This document shows, one piece after another, positions 22,910-33,962 of a DNA stretch of 64,000 bases (position 1 is the stretch's first letter; every line of letters begins with the position of its first letter). The notes below the pieces were generated by a model, which was not told the origin of the DNA, did no database searches, and saw only the letters and a list, made by a program, of their open reading frames with translations. Source of the DNA: Phoma sp. XZ068. Lineage: Eukaryota > Ascomycota > Dothideomycetes > Pleosporales > Didymellaceae. The position numbers and the translations under genes were made by a program. Location of the stretch: positions 124,001 to 188,000 of the forward strand of contig RBKR01000012.1 in assembly GCA_004835665.1 (NCBI GenBank). The letters are read 5' to 3'.

Positions 22910-24473
22910 ATGAGGTTCGATCTGCTCATCGCCGGTGCCGGCCTGCTCGGTTCCGTTTCCGCGGGAAAGCCGAACAAGCTCGTCACCCAGAAGGAATTGA
23001 TCAAGGACGTCAAACTCAAGAACTTGATCAAGGGTTCTGAGAAGCTCCAGAGGATTGCCGATAAGCACGGTGGAAACCGCGCTTTCGGTGGAGGCGGTCA
23101 CAATGCGTAAGTTGATCGTTGAAGGGTTCATGACCGCGTTGCTGATAAAGCTTAGCACAACCGAGTGGCTGTACGACAGCTTGAAGAAGTACGGTGACGA
23201 CTACTGGGAGGTCTACAAGCAGCCCTTTGTTGAGCTGTTCACTGCCGCCACCGTCAAGCTGACCGTTGCTGGTGCCGAAGTCAAGGCCGACTATCTCACC
23301 TACGGTCCCTCCGCCAACAACGTCAAGGGCAACATCGTCAAGGTTAACAGCCTTGGATGCAACGCTGCTGACTTCCCCACTGGCGTCACTGGCAACGTCG
23401 CCCTTATCTCTCGTGGTGAATGCACTTTCGCCATCAAGGCCGCCAATGCTAAGACCGCTGGCGCTTCAGCAGCCATCATCTACAACAACCTCCCCCTCCA
23501 GGCCCTGTCCGGAACCCTTGGAGGAGACGGCAACTACGCCCCCGTTGTTGGTGTCACCCAGGAAGTCGGCAACGACATCATTTCCAAGCTCGGAAATGGT
23601 ACCACCGAAGCTGTTGTCTTTGTCGAGGCCATCCGCGAGAACCGCACAAACTACAACGTCATCGCCGAAACCAAGGGCGGAGACAAGAACAACGTTCTCA
23701 TGATCGGCGGCCACACTGACTCCGTTTTCGCTGGCCCAGGTATCAACGATGACGGCTCTGGCACCATCGGTGTCCTCGTTGTCGCTGAGGCTCTTGCCAA
23801 GTACAAGGTCAAGAACGCCGTCCGTCTCGGATTCTGGGGCGCAGAGGAATTTGGCAAGCTCGGCTCCTTCCACTACCTCAAGACCCTCAACGGCAGCATC
23901 AGCGGCGGCCCCGAAGAGGTCTCCAAGATCCGTGCCTACCTCAACTTCGACATGATCGCCTCCCCCAACTACGTCTACGGCATCTACGATGGCGATGGCA
24001 GCGCATTCAACTTCTCCGGCCCCGCTGGCTCCGACACCATCGAGAAGGACTTTGAGAAGTTCTACGAGGCAAACGGCCAGAAGCACGTCCCCAGCCTCTT
24101 CACCCTGCGCTCCGACTACGCCGCCTTCCTCGAAAACGGCATCCCCTCCGGTGGCCTCTTCACCGGCGCCGAAGTCCTCAAGACTGAGGAGGAGCAAAAG
24201 TTATTTGGTGGGGAGGCAGGAGTAGCTCTCGACCACTGCTACCACCAGAAGTGCGACGACATCAACAACCTCAACCACGACGCTTACCTCCTCAACACCC
24301 AGAGCATCGCCAACTCCGTCGCCAAGTACGCCATCAGCTGGGAGGGCATCCCCCGACCCAACGCCACGCTGAGGAAGCGTGACGCAGGCGCTGCCCGCTT
24401 CGCAGCACGCTTCGACAAGGGCGGCCATGACCACCACGGCCAGCCTTGCGGATCGGGCCACGACGAGCTGTAA
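22910..24473 (+). CDS. Secreted M28 zinc aminopeptidase with PA domain
   Basis: A 504-residue protein from exons 22910-23106 and 23156-24473. The 49-nt intron (GTAAGT to GCTTAG) joins GGGGHNA to TTEWLYD. The N-terminus MRFDLLIAGAGLLGSVSA is a signal peptide. A PA insert spans about residues 120-220 (GNVALISRGECTFAIKAANA). The M28 peptidase core has its zinc ligands: GGHTDSV (about 251), NDDGSG (about 266), the AEEFG glutamates (about 295), FDMIASP (about 330) and DHCYHQKCDD (about 425). It matches fungal leucine aminopeptidase 2 / aminopeptidase Y-type enzymes that remove N-terminal residues from peptides outside the cell or in the vacuole. The His/Gly-rich tail (GGHDHHGQPCG) is unusual and may bind metal. 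Several N-glycosylation motifs are present. Confidence 0.93.
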
Positions 24474-25606
24474 ATTCTTGACTAGTTAGTTTAGTATGAT
24501 ACCATGATGAGACGAGATGAAATAATGCTGTAGTTGTAATTGCAAAAACGTAAATAAATAATATACTTGGATCAATACACATGCAATATCCTTCTACTAT
24601 GCGACGTGTAATGACTGGTTGATGGCTTCACATCCAAAAACGCCAACGCAGGCTATCCTGATGTCTCTGTTCAAGGGCTTCAGTAGTAGTCATGCTACCA
24701 ACCTTGCCCCTTCGATAGAACACCTAAAGACAGACTGTTTAAAGAGGATGTAGTCAAACCAAGCATCCCAAGCTTCTTCCCGCACGCCAGCGCCCCGTGT
24801 CTCGGGTTGGAAACAGTGGATAGCGTGCGCACCGTGATGGCTCTGCACGCCGGGCTTACTAGTGTACTGGTGGGCAGCGGAGCGGGGTGGGAGGGTTTGC
24901 GGTGGGGTGGTGTGGGTTGGAGAATACAATGTTGTGAGGTGAGAGTATTTTCGAGGTGTGTGGATGGTTGACTGCTTGTGGTAGGCTGGGTTGGTTTCGC
25001 TTTTTGGGGGTGAGAGAAGAGGCGATGATGATCTGTTTGATGTAGAAAAAGAGGTGGTAAATTGCTGGAAGGGGATGACGAGGTATTGCTAATTCAGCAA
25101 GTGTGGAAGAGCGTTACTGTGTCAGCAGTGCAGCGCTGGCCATGATGTTTGTGGGTAGTCACGCTGAAGAAGGAGTTTGTGAAGGAAGCACCGCTGAAGT
25201 CGTAGAAGTCAGTCATGTTATCCAACATTAGCCCTTCAAGACACGAGCTCTCAAGAAACTAGCTAACAATATCCTGATCAGCTGAAAGGGCAGTTGAATC
25301 TGGTTCTGACACCATCTTTGCAAAAGTTGCACGAGGAAGCGTCTGCGCTGGTTAGACGAATCAAAACCAGTGCTGGACTTTGCTAATACGTACTTTTGGA
25401 TCATTCGGAGTGGGCATTTGGGCCTGGACGTTCTGGTACGTGTTTGCGTGGTGAGGTTATAGCAAACAAGAGCGCGCCAGCAGGCATAATAGGCAGAAGC
25501 GCTACGGTGATTTCGCTGGAGGCAGTGAAGCGACACGTACTAGCCTCCACGTCTACTTCTACTTATATATTCAACGCATCTCAACCACCATGTCCAACGA
25601 CTTAGA
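24474..25606. other. Intergenic, no supported gene
   Basis: About 1.1 kb. It holds the AT-rich 3' flank of the aminopeptidase (AATAAATAAT near 24552) and then G/T-rich sequence around 24880-25070 with no gene. A TATATATTC motif near 25564 precedes the next small candidate. Confidence 0.45.
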
Positions 25607-25995
25607 ATGTCCTTTCGACGCAATTCAGTACGATCCCACGACAGTGGCAGGTCTCAGTCGATTTCAAAGTTGGTGAAAACAGAGAAACTTCGAATCGCAG
25701 ACGATAGCGCGACCCAAGAGCAAGTGAGCAAGTTTGCAGAACTCAGCATATGTCATCCAGCCTACTGGAACATCGTGTACAAGCTCATTCCGGCGATGCG
25801 CCTCCTGCCTGTAAGTTCGTCAGTTCAGCAAACTCTTGCGCCCTGTTCACATTGAAATAGGACGCACCTGCACCTGCGGATGCAATCCGCAGGTGAGATC
25901 TGCTTGATGTCACTAGCCACCATCGACTTCATCACAACAGCACTAAAGAATGGCACGATCTGGTTGATGCCACGTATAGTGTTGCGGGAGCATGA
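25607..25995 (+). CDS. Small hypothetical protein, three exons
   Basis: A tentative 96-residue product from exons 25607-25810, 25861-25892 and 25941-25995. Both introns have full signals (GTAAGT...AAATAG; GTGAGA...CACTAGC...AACAG) and correct phase. The protein starts MSFRRNSVRSHDSGRSQSIS and continues LRIADDSATQEQVSKFAEL and HPAYWNIVYKLIPAMRLLP. I do not recognise it. The locus is ambiguous: another frame from ATG 25590 (MSNDLECPFDAIQYDPTTV) also looks coding, as does a frame over 25889-26044 (LMSLATIDFITTALKNG) that lies partly in the proposed intron. A frameshifted older gene is therefore an alternative. Confidence 0.38.
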
Positions 25996-26429
25996 CACCG
26001 CGCCGTTGAGTCCCGCGCGTCTGGACGAGGTCGTGGCGGCCGAGTAGCTCCCATAACTCCAGTCAATCGGTCTACTCCACGTTTCACTCTCCTTAGTGTC
26101 TCATCAGCCCCTCTCGTGAACCTAGCTCCCGTAGGTGGGCGGTGGCGGTAGTGGCGGTCATAATGGTGGTAACGGAGGTGGTGACAGCAGCTCACATAGC
26201 TCTTCTGGTGCAGAGCAAGCTAAAGAGTCCTCAGGTTCGTCCTCCTAGCGAGTATATGGAGAGGCAGCGTTGGCGAGTGAGAACAGTCAGCGTGTGCTTG
26301 CTCACTGTAGAGGCTCCCTAACGCCTGCACTCATTTGTACACACTTCTCTACACGGGGCAGGCGCTTACTGCAATATCGTAGCGTGTTGCACGTGTTATT
26401 TCTCATGTGCACTTTGGGTGCTAGCTTGA
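25996..26429. other. Intergenic, with Gly/Ser-rich open frame
   Basis: A plus-strand frame at 26135-26248 follows a CCCGTAG acceptor-like site and encodes a Gly-rich then Ser-rich stretch (VGGGGSGGHNGGNGGG, GSSS stop). It could be the last exon of a longer form of the preceding gene, but no matching donor was found. The rest is unremarkable. Confidence 0.3.
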
Positions 26430-28473
26430 TTACACAATGTTGAACGTACTTTCCTCAAGCTTCCCACCCACATACTTGTCTATCTGCCAAGACAACCCAT
26501 CCCAGTGACACAGTCCGACGCGGTTCCAATGATCAGGCTGCATCTCATCTGAGACTAAACAAAGACACACCGTGACCTTGGCCATCTCGTCTTCGCATAT
26601 GATCACACATTGAAGATCCATAGGCATTGGAAGTGCGCGATCAAGTGCCCAGTGAGCATCAGCGAGGTTCAGTTTTAATGGGTGGCCGCGCTTCCATCTT
26701 ATGTCTTTCAAGTCGTTGGCTACAAGCGTGTAAGTAAAGCTTTTCGCGCTGATGGTGAGAGTGCCCTTCGCGCTTGTGGCGCTAGGGTGGATCTCCGCGG
26801 TCGCAGTGAGGTGTGTGTAGAGTGGAACCAGATCTATCAGCTTCCAGTGCCTGGCAACGCCATCGTTCTGCAGGGCATTGTGGTGAAGTACCGGACCATT
26901 AGAGCTCAGCCATGACCAGGACGGTGCAGGAAAACGTAGCGCGGTGTCTGTTGTAGAAGTAGCTGTCCACCAGATGACTTGCTTCCAGAACTCGAACTCC
27001 CATAGGCCAGCAAGCGGAGTTACTCCTAGTGCACGCTCAATGGCTTGTGTAATTCCCTGAAGTGCAGTTATCTTGTCCGTTGTGTTCGTGAGCACTCGCC
27101 CCGTGTAGTTCTGCACAACCATGTTCCAAGCTTCTGCAAGACGCTCTTTGAGCAGACAGTCCACGGAGCTGCCTGATATCGCACGCCGTAAGACTCTAAA
27201 CGCCCAAGTCTCATCGGGATTGGGGTCGTCGAGTAAGGAAGACGAAATTGGAGAAGATTCGGACGCTGAACAGGAGATGCAATCCCAAAAGAGCTCATTG
27301 CGATCGAAATAGAGTATTCGTGGTGATAGCAGTTGCTCCTGTAAGATCCACCCTCTTGTGTCTAGTATGCCTTTCGGCCTAACACCGCGGTTGGAACCAT
27401 TAGCGGACGGAAATACGTAAAACTCTTCCTCTTCCGGCGGATCCCCGGGTCGGGGCCATTCCTCGCCGAAGTAAATGTCAAGTTCCTCCAAAGGAAAGGG
27501 CGTCAGGCATCTTGCCGTTCTCACACGGAACATGCCCTTGCTATGATCTTCGCAATCCGCTGCGGCAACTGTAAGCACGGCGTTACTATAGATTTGGCTC
27601 ATTTCAGATGCCTCGTGTAACCAGTCTTGTGCTGAATCCTGAATGATGCACAATGCATCGATCCACAAGTATCGGTACTTGCCCAGTTGTTTTACAGTCT
27701 CGATTGCTTCGATCATTGTCAAGGACAGTTCTTTCACGGAGAATCCGCGCAACCGTGATTGTAAGTTTGCAGCTGTTGTTCGACATGACGCTTCGAAACT
27801 CCATCTATGGCTAAGAGCAACGTACGGTACTGGTACCGCGAGACGCTCCACAAGGCGTATACGGCGATTGTTCAGTACCTCCACTAGCCTTGTGGGTATA
27901 TACGTCGGAACCTGAGATTTACATTCCTCGTGGTAGTCTTTACAGTTATGTAGCCATGTGCTGGCTAATTCCATGGCGGCAGTAGAACCAGTCTTTGAAT
28001 TTTCACGCGAGGCGACCGCAAGTAGGTTTTTATGTCGCGAGTCTGTGGCCTGTTTAGCTATATGAACCCAAGGATTAGAAACTAGTGCAAGTCTTATACT
28101 TACCCGAGAAAGACTGAATTGGGTAATAATACCTTGAGTTGACGTGCTTAATAGCGAGGCTTGTCGTACGAGTTTCACGGTATAAGAACATTTCCAGTTT
28201 AAATTCAAGGTCTGCGGTCGGCTCATTTGCATACTCATCAAGCAGTAGACAAACACTACATTTGACGGGTCTGATCGAAAGCCTGTTGCGAATACGCATG
28301 AGGCGGCTACGGTTATGGGCACACATGTCGAGCGAATGCGTGACCGCGTAGCTTACCAGAACAGATGACGGAAGGAGCCCAACACCCTTCGCGGATGCTT
28401 TTAGTAGCAGATTTAGCTCTCGGTCATCATCAAAGTCGTTCTCGGGTTGTGTCCTATTGTCGAAGTCTTCCAT
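26430..28473 (-). CDS. HET-domain (heterokaryon incompatibility) protein
   Basis: A 665-residue protein from exons 28104-28473 and 26430-28057. The 46-nt intron (GTAAGT donor, ATATAG acceptor) joins YYPIQSFS to AKQATDSRHKN. The start at 28473 (MEDFDNRTQPENDF) gives an N-terminal region with a C-S-V-C pair (PVKCSVCLLLDEY). The HET domain begins near residue 205 with VALSHRW, followed by RYLWIDALCIIQD and ILDTRGWILQEQLLSPR. A C-terminal region of about 250 residues contains the PAPSWSWLSSNG motif common in stand-alone HET proteins. The family triggers a cell-death reaction on non-self recognition in some fungi; most members, including this one, have no tested role. The coding frame is intact. 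Confidence 0.88.
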
Positions 28474-29237
28474 GTTTCCAGCGGGTTTATCAGAGGAGTT
28501 ATCGCTTTGTGGTAGTGTCCTTTGGTCGGTTGATGAGTCTATGACAGTATTGGCATATGATTATCGGTCTGCAAGTTGTGAGAGGCACCAAAGAATCGAG
28601 TGAGAGCCATCAGGCTGAGGGAGGGAAAGTGCCAAGCAATCTAAATCCCCGCGCTGACTGATCTTTCGGGAAGTCTGTGGCTTGACCATCGTGCAGCTGT
28701 AGAAGACAAGCGGAAGCCTGCAATTTGACCATGAAACTGCTGTAGAGTGACAATACCAAAGTTATAGATCAATACAAACATGGTGAAATAAAATAGTGGA
28801 GTAAACGAGGTTTGAACAGCCCATGGATGAATGCGGAAAGGCCTTCTTTGCCAGATTGCAGACTCCATATCGCTGATCAACCTCCAGACAGGCAACAATG
28901 GTAATATTTTCGTAACATGGCAAATCCAACCGCATTCACATGGAAATGCGGGGCGTTCAGCATAGATGCGGCTCATGTGGAGAAGACTGACGTGGGAGGC
29001 CGGTCCAAATTCAGAACATTCGCGTTCCTGGCATGTGCAGGCCCGTGCGTTCCGCTAGCGGCTGATCGTCACCACTACGTCACATTCTTGAAGAGAAGCT
29101 TCCCAGAGCTACTGTGCTCTCATAAAGCTTGCAGTTTCTGCTTTGCTATCGCATCACACAATTCCACCTGAAGATACCCAATTCCTCATTTCATCACCTC
29201 TTCAATCAATTAAGCTCCTCCACACATATACTACATC
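28474..29237. other. Divergent promoter region
   Basis: A spacer between the HET gene (minus) and the mitochondrial protein gene (plus). No gene is supported in it. The last 70 bases are a C/A-rich leader. Confidence 0.45.
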
Positions 29238-30497
29238 ATGTACTCAAGACAAGCCATGCAGAACGCGCGCTTCGCAGCCCGCTGTGCAAGCCGCCCTGCT
29301 GCTCACATTAAGCCCCAATTCCGCGCACAGAAGCCCCGTTTCCAGTCGACAGAATCAGCAACATCTGGCAACTCTGGTGCTGGGTCACATGCAGCCATTG
29401 GCGCTGTCAGTGGAGCCGCTGCCGCCCTAACCGTTGGCTACATCTTCTACAGACAATCAGGTGCCCGTGACCTCGTAGCAGCGTCTCAGCAAACAAAGAG
29501 CTACATCAACTCGACCACACAGAAGATCAAGGAAAACACCCCCGAGCCTAACGAGGCCCTTGAGTGGCTGCGCAGTGCCGCACAGAGCTACGCCGCTTTC
29601 ATTCCCGGCGCCAAGGGATACGTTGACTCTGCCTTCAATGACCTAGATGCCGTCCGCGCCAAGCACGGTGACGAGGTAGACTCCATTGTCAAGGAGGCCT
29701 ACGGCGAGCTGCGTGATGTCCTCAAGGGCGGCGAGATTAGCGTCTTCACCGCACAGCAGGCATGGCAGGTACTCGTCAAGCACCTTGGCCGCATCGCTGA
29801 CCTTTCCGGTGATGTCGCCCAGCAGATCATGGACAATCACCCCAAGCTGAAGGAGAAGGTTGGTGGCAACCTGGACACACTGAAACAGCTGGGTGACCAG
29901 TATGGCCCCGAGGCCAAGAAGGAGGTCGACAGGACATGGCAGCAGATCAGCGACATCATCAAGACCGGTGTTAACCCGGCCAACATTGAGAAGATCAAGA
30001 GCGTCGTACAGGAGAAGGTCGAGAAGATCAAGGAGCTCGGTGACAAGGCATGGGAGAAGGGCATGGAGCAGGCCAAGCCCTACCTCGACAAGAACCCCCA
30101 GGTCAAGAAGCTCGTCGAGGAGAACAAGGACGCCCTCAAGTCTGGCAACGTGCAGGAGCTGTATGAGAAGGTCAAATCTGCCGTTGAGAAGGGTGATGCT
30201 GGCGACCTCGAGAAGTACGTCAAGGACGCTGCCAGCCAAGCGAAGGACAAGGCCCAGCAGTCTGGCCTCGATGTCGATAGCATCCAGAAGTACGCTGAGC
30301 AGTACATGAACAAGATCCCCGGCGGTGACCAGATCATGCCCAAGCTCCAGCAGCTGCAGGAGGCAGCATCGAAGCACGGCGACGAGGCACAGAAGATCTT
30401 CAAGGATGCTGTCTCCGAAGTCACTGAGGTGCTGAAGAAGCACGGTGACAAGGCACAAAACCTGGCCAAGGAGGCGAAGGAGGACACAAAGAAATAA
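29238..30497 (+). CDS. Mitochondrial helical (apolipoprotein/LEA-like) protein
   Basis: An intronless 419-residue protein. The first 35 residues are rich in Arg/Ala/Ser with almost no acid (MYSRQAMQNARFAARCASRP, then QKPRFQSTES), a typical mitochondrial presequence with a possible cleavage near RFQS. A single membrane span follows at about residues 52-68 (AAIGAVSGAAAALTVGYIFY). The rest, about 330 residues, is almost all charged amphipathic helix with irregular Lys/Glu/Asp repeats (VEKIKELGDKAWEKGMEQA, KSAVEKGDAGDLEKYVKDA), like apolipoprotein A/E or LEA proteins. I infer inner-membrane anchoring with a long helical domain, but not on which side. No known enzyme motif is present. Codon use is strongly biased, suggesting good expression. 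Confidence 0.8.
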   Translation: MYSRQAMQNARFAARCASRPAAHIKPQFRAQKPRFQSTESATSGNSGAGSHAAIGAVSGAAAALTVGYIFYRQSGARDLVAASQQTKSYINSTTQKIKENTPEPNEALEWLRSAAQSYAAFIPGAKGYVDSAFNDLDAVRAKHGDEVDSIVKEAYGELRDVLKGGEISVFTAQQAWQVLVKHLGRIADLSGDVAQQIMDNHPKLKEKVGGNLDTLKQLGDQYGPEAKKEVDRTWQQISDIIKTGVNPANIEKIKSVVQEKVEKIKELGDKAWEKGMEQAKPYLDKNPQVKKLVEENKDALKSGNVQELYEKVKSAVEKGDAGDLEKYVKDAASQAKDKAQQSGLDVDSIQKYAEQYMNKIPGGDQIMPKLQQLQEAASKHGDEAQKIFKDAVSEVTEVLKKHGDKAQNLAKEAKEDTKK

Positions 30498-30684
30498 GTG
30501 CCTCACCTTGAGGGTTCCTAGAATGGACGGCGTAATGACGTTACGATATCATCTGTAGTATAGTGTAATGCCTAGAGCATAATAAACTGTTCAAATTTCC
30601 AAACCTTATAACGCCATGTCCCATGCAATTCATCACTCATCTGCAAACAGCTCCCCTTGTCCAGACACGGTCCATCCCCAGCAC
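30498..30684. other. 3' flank between convergent genes
   Basis: A short AT-rich stretch with an AATAAACTG polyadenylation-like signal near 30580, shared by the convergent genes on either side. Confidence 0.4.
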
Positions 30685-31627
30685 TCATTTCCACCCAGCA
30701 AGCCCCCAAACACCCTTCCTCACCCCCTCAACCCCACTCCAAAACCCACTGCTAACCGTCTGCCCCAACATCGCAAGCTGACTCAAATCCTCCTTCACAG
30801 GAATAATAACCTGTTTCCCATCGTCACTTCCCTCCTCCTTACTCTTGCCCTCCTCCTCCGCAGCCTCAACATCCTCCTTCTCAACCTGCACATACCCGTC
30901 CTCCGCGCCAGTGACAACCGAGTCCTTCCTGCGCCGCAACTTCTTCCGCTCAGCCGCCATGTCCAGCGCGAGCAGCAGCGGCGTGGGTTCAAGCTCTGTG
31001 CGGTTGGGGCTTTCTGAGGGTGATGCTGTGGCAGGTGCGATGGGTGTTGATGGGGGTGAGGTCGAGGCGGGGTCCATGACCATGCGGAGGAGAGTGGGTT
31101 GGCGGGCGTGCAGGGACATTGCTTGTGCGGGGGTTTTGCACAGGTGTGTAATCTGGAGGGGATATGGGTAGAGCAGGGAGAGCACCGTGCGGGTGGGTGT
31201 GAACAAGCGGGGTACGATATTGGTCGTTGATGCTGAGGACTTTTTGTAACTGTTGTTCGGTGTGTGGGTGTGAGGAACCGTGCGTGGTGAGGTTGAAGGC
31301 AATGGGTTTGTTGGTGGTGAACGCTGGAAGTCGCAGTACTATAAGCGAAGGGCTGACTACTCGATCAAACGTCCTATGCGGATTCTTATCCCGTGCCGCT
31401 AGTATCTGTCACCTCTGCTGTCTAGATGAGGCGAACATGCGGTGTATAGCGGTGTATATGCATGGTGGTGGGTCGACACGTGTCAAGGTGGGTCGAGAAC
31501 GGCCAAACGGGTATGAGCCACCAAACTGGTAGCTGTACAACTTGTTGGATTTCGGGTTTCCAATATCAAGAAGGGGTCGATATGGGGTTATTGGTTTCGG
31601 ATACGGGGGAATGCTGAAGCTGGTCAC
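30685..31627 (-). CDS. Hypothetical gene, exon structure unresolved
   Basis: The C-terminal part is a clear frame at 30685-31117 (MSLHARQPTLL, MAAERKKLRRRKDSVVTG, QVIIPVKEDLSQLAMLG, ending SGVEGVRKGVWGLAGWK). Upstream, another minus frame also looks strongly coding: SFSIPPYPKPITPYRPLLD and KLYSYQFGGSYPFGRS from about 31624 to 31413, then TFDRVVSPSLIVLRLPAF, TTNKPIAFNLTTHGS and LQKVLSINDQYRTPLVHT down to about 31190. An in-frame TGA at about 31411 separates these two parts unless a 39-nt intron (31374-31412) removes it. A frame change is also needed between about 31190 and 31110. No ATG start was identified. It is either a gene with tiny introns or a decaying one; the family is not recognised. 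Confidence 0.4.
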
Positions 31628-32591
31628 GTGGTGTTGCCTATCCCTTCAACTATTTCCTCGACAAATGAACTAGGTAATTGTTGAACATCAGGATATCGTA
31701 GGGAAGACGCTGGCCAACTTTGGAAGGGTGGAGACAGGTGGTTTCGCATCGATGGCGCTGAGTAGCGGCCAGTTGAGTTACTGACAGCTGATACATGTAG
31801 GCGGATATTGAGGGAGGTTTTTCGGGGGTATCGGCTGGTATGCAGTTCCAAAATATAGAAAGTCGGTATGCTATATTCTTATATAAAGCAACAGCCTGTA
31901 TATGTGTTAATGGTATGCTGCTTGTGCATGTACTACGGATATACTCCAGGCAGAGTGCTCACGGGCCACACGGGAACGCTTGCGCAATGTCGTGAGGAAA
32001 CATGTTAGTCTGTTGGATGTCAGAGTTGATTCTATGTGCGACCTAATAAGGAAATTCCAACGCCTTAAGCCTGGTTATTCTGTCTACGACTCCATCCACG
32101 AAACCTAGTTGTCCAGCAAACATCAGGTAATGTCGTGAAGAGATACGGCGCCAAGCTTCCGAGGAGGAGGGACAAAGGTAAGAGGAAGTCCTTATGATCA
32201 AGCCAGTTACACCATCTCAATAAAGTTCAAAACAATGTCTGGAAGGGTAACGACACGGGTCAGGCGTTTTCGGAATATTCAATCCATCCACAGGATTCTT
32301 GGTGAGCCAGTTAGCGCCAAAAAGCAAAGCCGTCCATGTATCAATATACGTTGTGGCGTCATGTTGATACGTTTGTTGTCGGAAAACTGCACCTCGACTT
32401 CAGTAGCTGCGCCAAGAAATGTGATATTCAAGGCGTATTGAGGTGTTGATCGTAAAGGTTGTATGCATTGTAGTAAAGTCTACTGTGTACATTGGGTACC
32501 GTCCAGGTCGAAGCTCTGGCGACTTACTCAAACATAGAAAGAGAGGATATTTCGAATCTAGAAAATGACATGACGGGTGCGAGTGTGGGCT
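31628..32591. other. Intergenic, AT-leaning
   Basis: No supported gene. A minus-strand frame at 31624-31851 (ending SSFVEEIVEGIGNTT) may belong to the preceding unresolved gene. Otherwise nothing was recognised. Confidence 0.4.
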
Positions 32592-33962
32592 TCACCATGT
32601 AAATGAATGTTGCAAGGGCGTGGGGTCGATGTTCGACGCTTTTCGAATGCCTGCAAAGATAGCGAGCAGCTGGGCTGCTTCCACTCCGCCATCTTCTTGC
32701 CAGAATGTCGAAGAAGTCGTTTGTTGCATGGCGAGATCGTAACAAGTGTCGAGAAGAGCGTTGGTGCTCTCGGGGCAATCCTTGATCCTCATTTTCATCC
32801 CGGCGGCCATAGCAAGGAAGACGTGGAATCTGGCCATTGACATGGACGCTACCTGCATCGAAGGTGAAGTTTTCTGGGGGTTGGGATAGACCATCTCACA
32901 AAGTTGCGCAAAAGAGGTCGCATCCATGTTGTAAGCCTGCGGTAAGTGGGCCTTGATATGCTGCATAAACTCTGTTGTCAGAGTCTCAGCCTCAAATCGA
33001 CTCGGCAATGGTGTAGTAGAGACGGCACGGCTCCGGTCTGTGTAACTTGAGCGCGTTGATGCAGGCGCTGGGCTGGGTGCAAAGATCCCTTGTCGTGGTA
33101 ACCGGGGGGCAGATGCGGCGAATGGCAAAAGGTCATCGTCGACTTCGGGTATTGGTGACATGGCCTGTTCATCGCTTGCTAGCGAGGCCGAGGAGTTCGA
33201 CGTATTTCGCGAGTGACTTCGACTTCGCGTGAGACTGGCGTTTTTCTGCCCTGGTTGCATCTGGGCCATGAATTCCCACGATGGTGCTGTATGCGGTTCT
33301 AATGGCGACGAGCTAGGTTTGGTGCCAAGAAGGTGCGGTGGGATTGAGGCAAATTGAGGCGCGGATGTTGGCGGCATATCGGGGGACGACGCTCGCGTGG
33401 TACCTGAAAAGAATGAAGGTACAGGTGATGAAAGATTCATTCCGCCTGTCTCGAAAGCGGTTGTGTATGTTGTATCGAGAGTTATTGGTGGTGGGTGCTC
33501 TTGCCAATTGAAGTCGGCGGATGCAGCCGCCAGTATGGTTTCGTCAATACCTTCCATACCGTGCATTGGAGCATTTACATGCGCAGCAAGTTGCGCCTCT
33601 AGTTGGTGTATTCGACCCTCTAGCGCTTCTCTGTGTTCTCTTAACAGGTGTGAGTTATATGTCATCACGTGACAGCGCGACAACATGGTCTACTTACGAT
33701 GCGACTAATTCTTTTGGTTTTTGCGTTCTCACACATTGTAATGAGAACCGTTTACATGTAGCGCAAGGAGTCTCGCCGTCACAGCGAATCTTTCTCCGCC
33801 GGCATCGCTCGCAAGCATTGGAAACCGACTTTCTCCGTGGCTGCCAATCTCTAACGGCTGTGGGAGAGAAACGACTAGGCCCTTCATTGGGAGGTAGGGA
33901 GGCTGCCAGTTATCAGCTGTGTATACACTCTATGCTAGACTAGACATACTATAAGGACACAT
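32592..33962 (-). CDS. Zn2Cys6 fungal transcription factor
   Basis: A 421-residue protein from three exons: 33950-33962 (13 nt, ATG at 33962), 33698-33902 and 32592-33639. Intron 1 (33903-33949) has GTATGT, CTGATAAC and GGCAG; intron 2 (33640-33697) has GTAAGT and GTTAAG. The zinc cluster is complete near residues 34-62: ACERCRRRKIRCDGETPCAT continuing CKRFSLQCVR, the C-x2-C-x6-C-x5-C-x2-C-x6-C spacing. A short helix follows (EHREALEGRIHQLEAQLAAH), probably the dimerising coiled coil. A Ser/Pro-rich linker leads to the start of a fungal-specific regulatory region near the end (YDLAMQQTT, EAAQLLAIFAGIRKASN). The regulatory domain is short compared with most of the family, so the true C-terminus could lie further on through an unseen intron. 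It is a nuclear DNA-binding regulator; its targets are unknown. Confidence 0.85.

Noticed and set aside
25590..25676. Reading ATG 25590 as the start of a frameshifted gene
   Set aside because: The 25607 frame gives a complete spliced product with normal intron signals, so no frameshift is needed; kept only as an alternative.
29643..30506. A 287-codon minus-strand frame, leucine-rich
   Set aside because: It is antisense to the helical mitochondrial protein. CTC/CTT codons are the complement of its abundant GAG/AAG codons.
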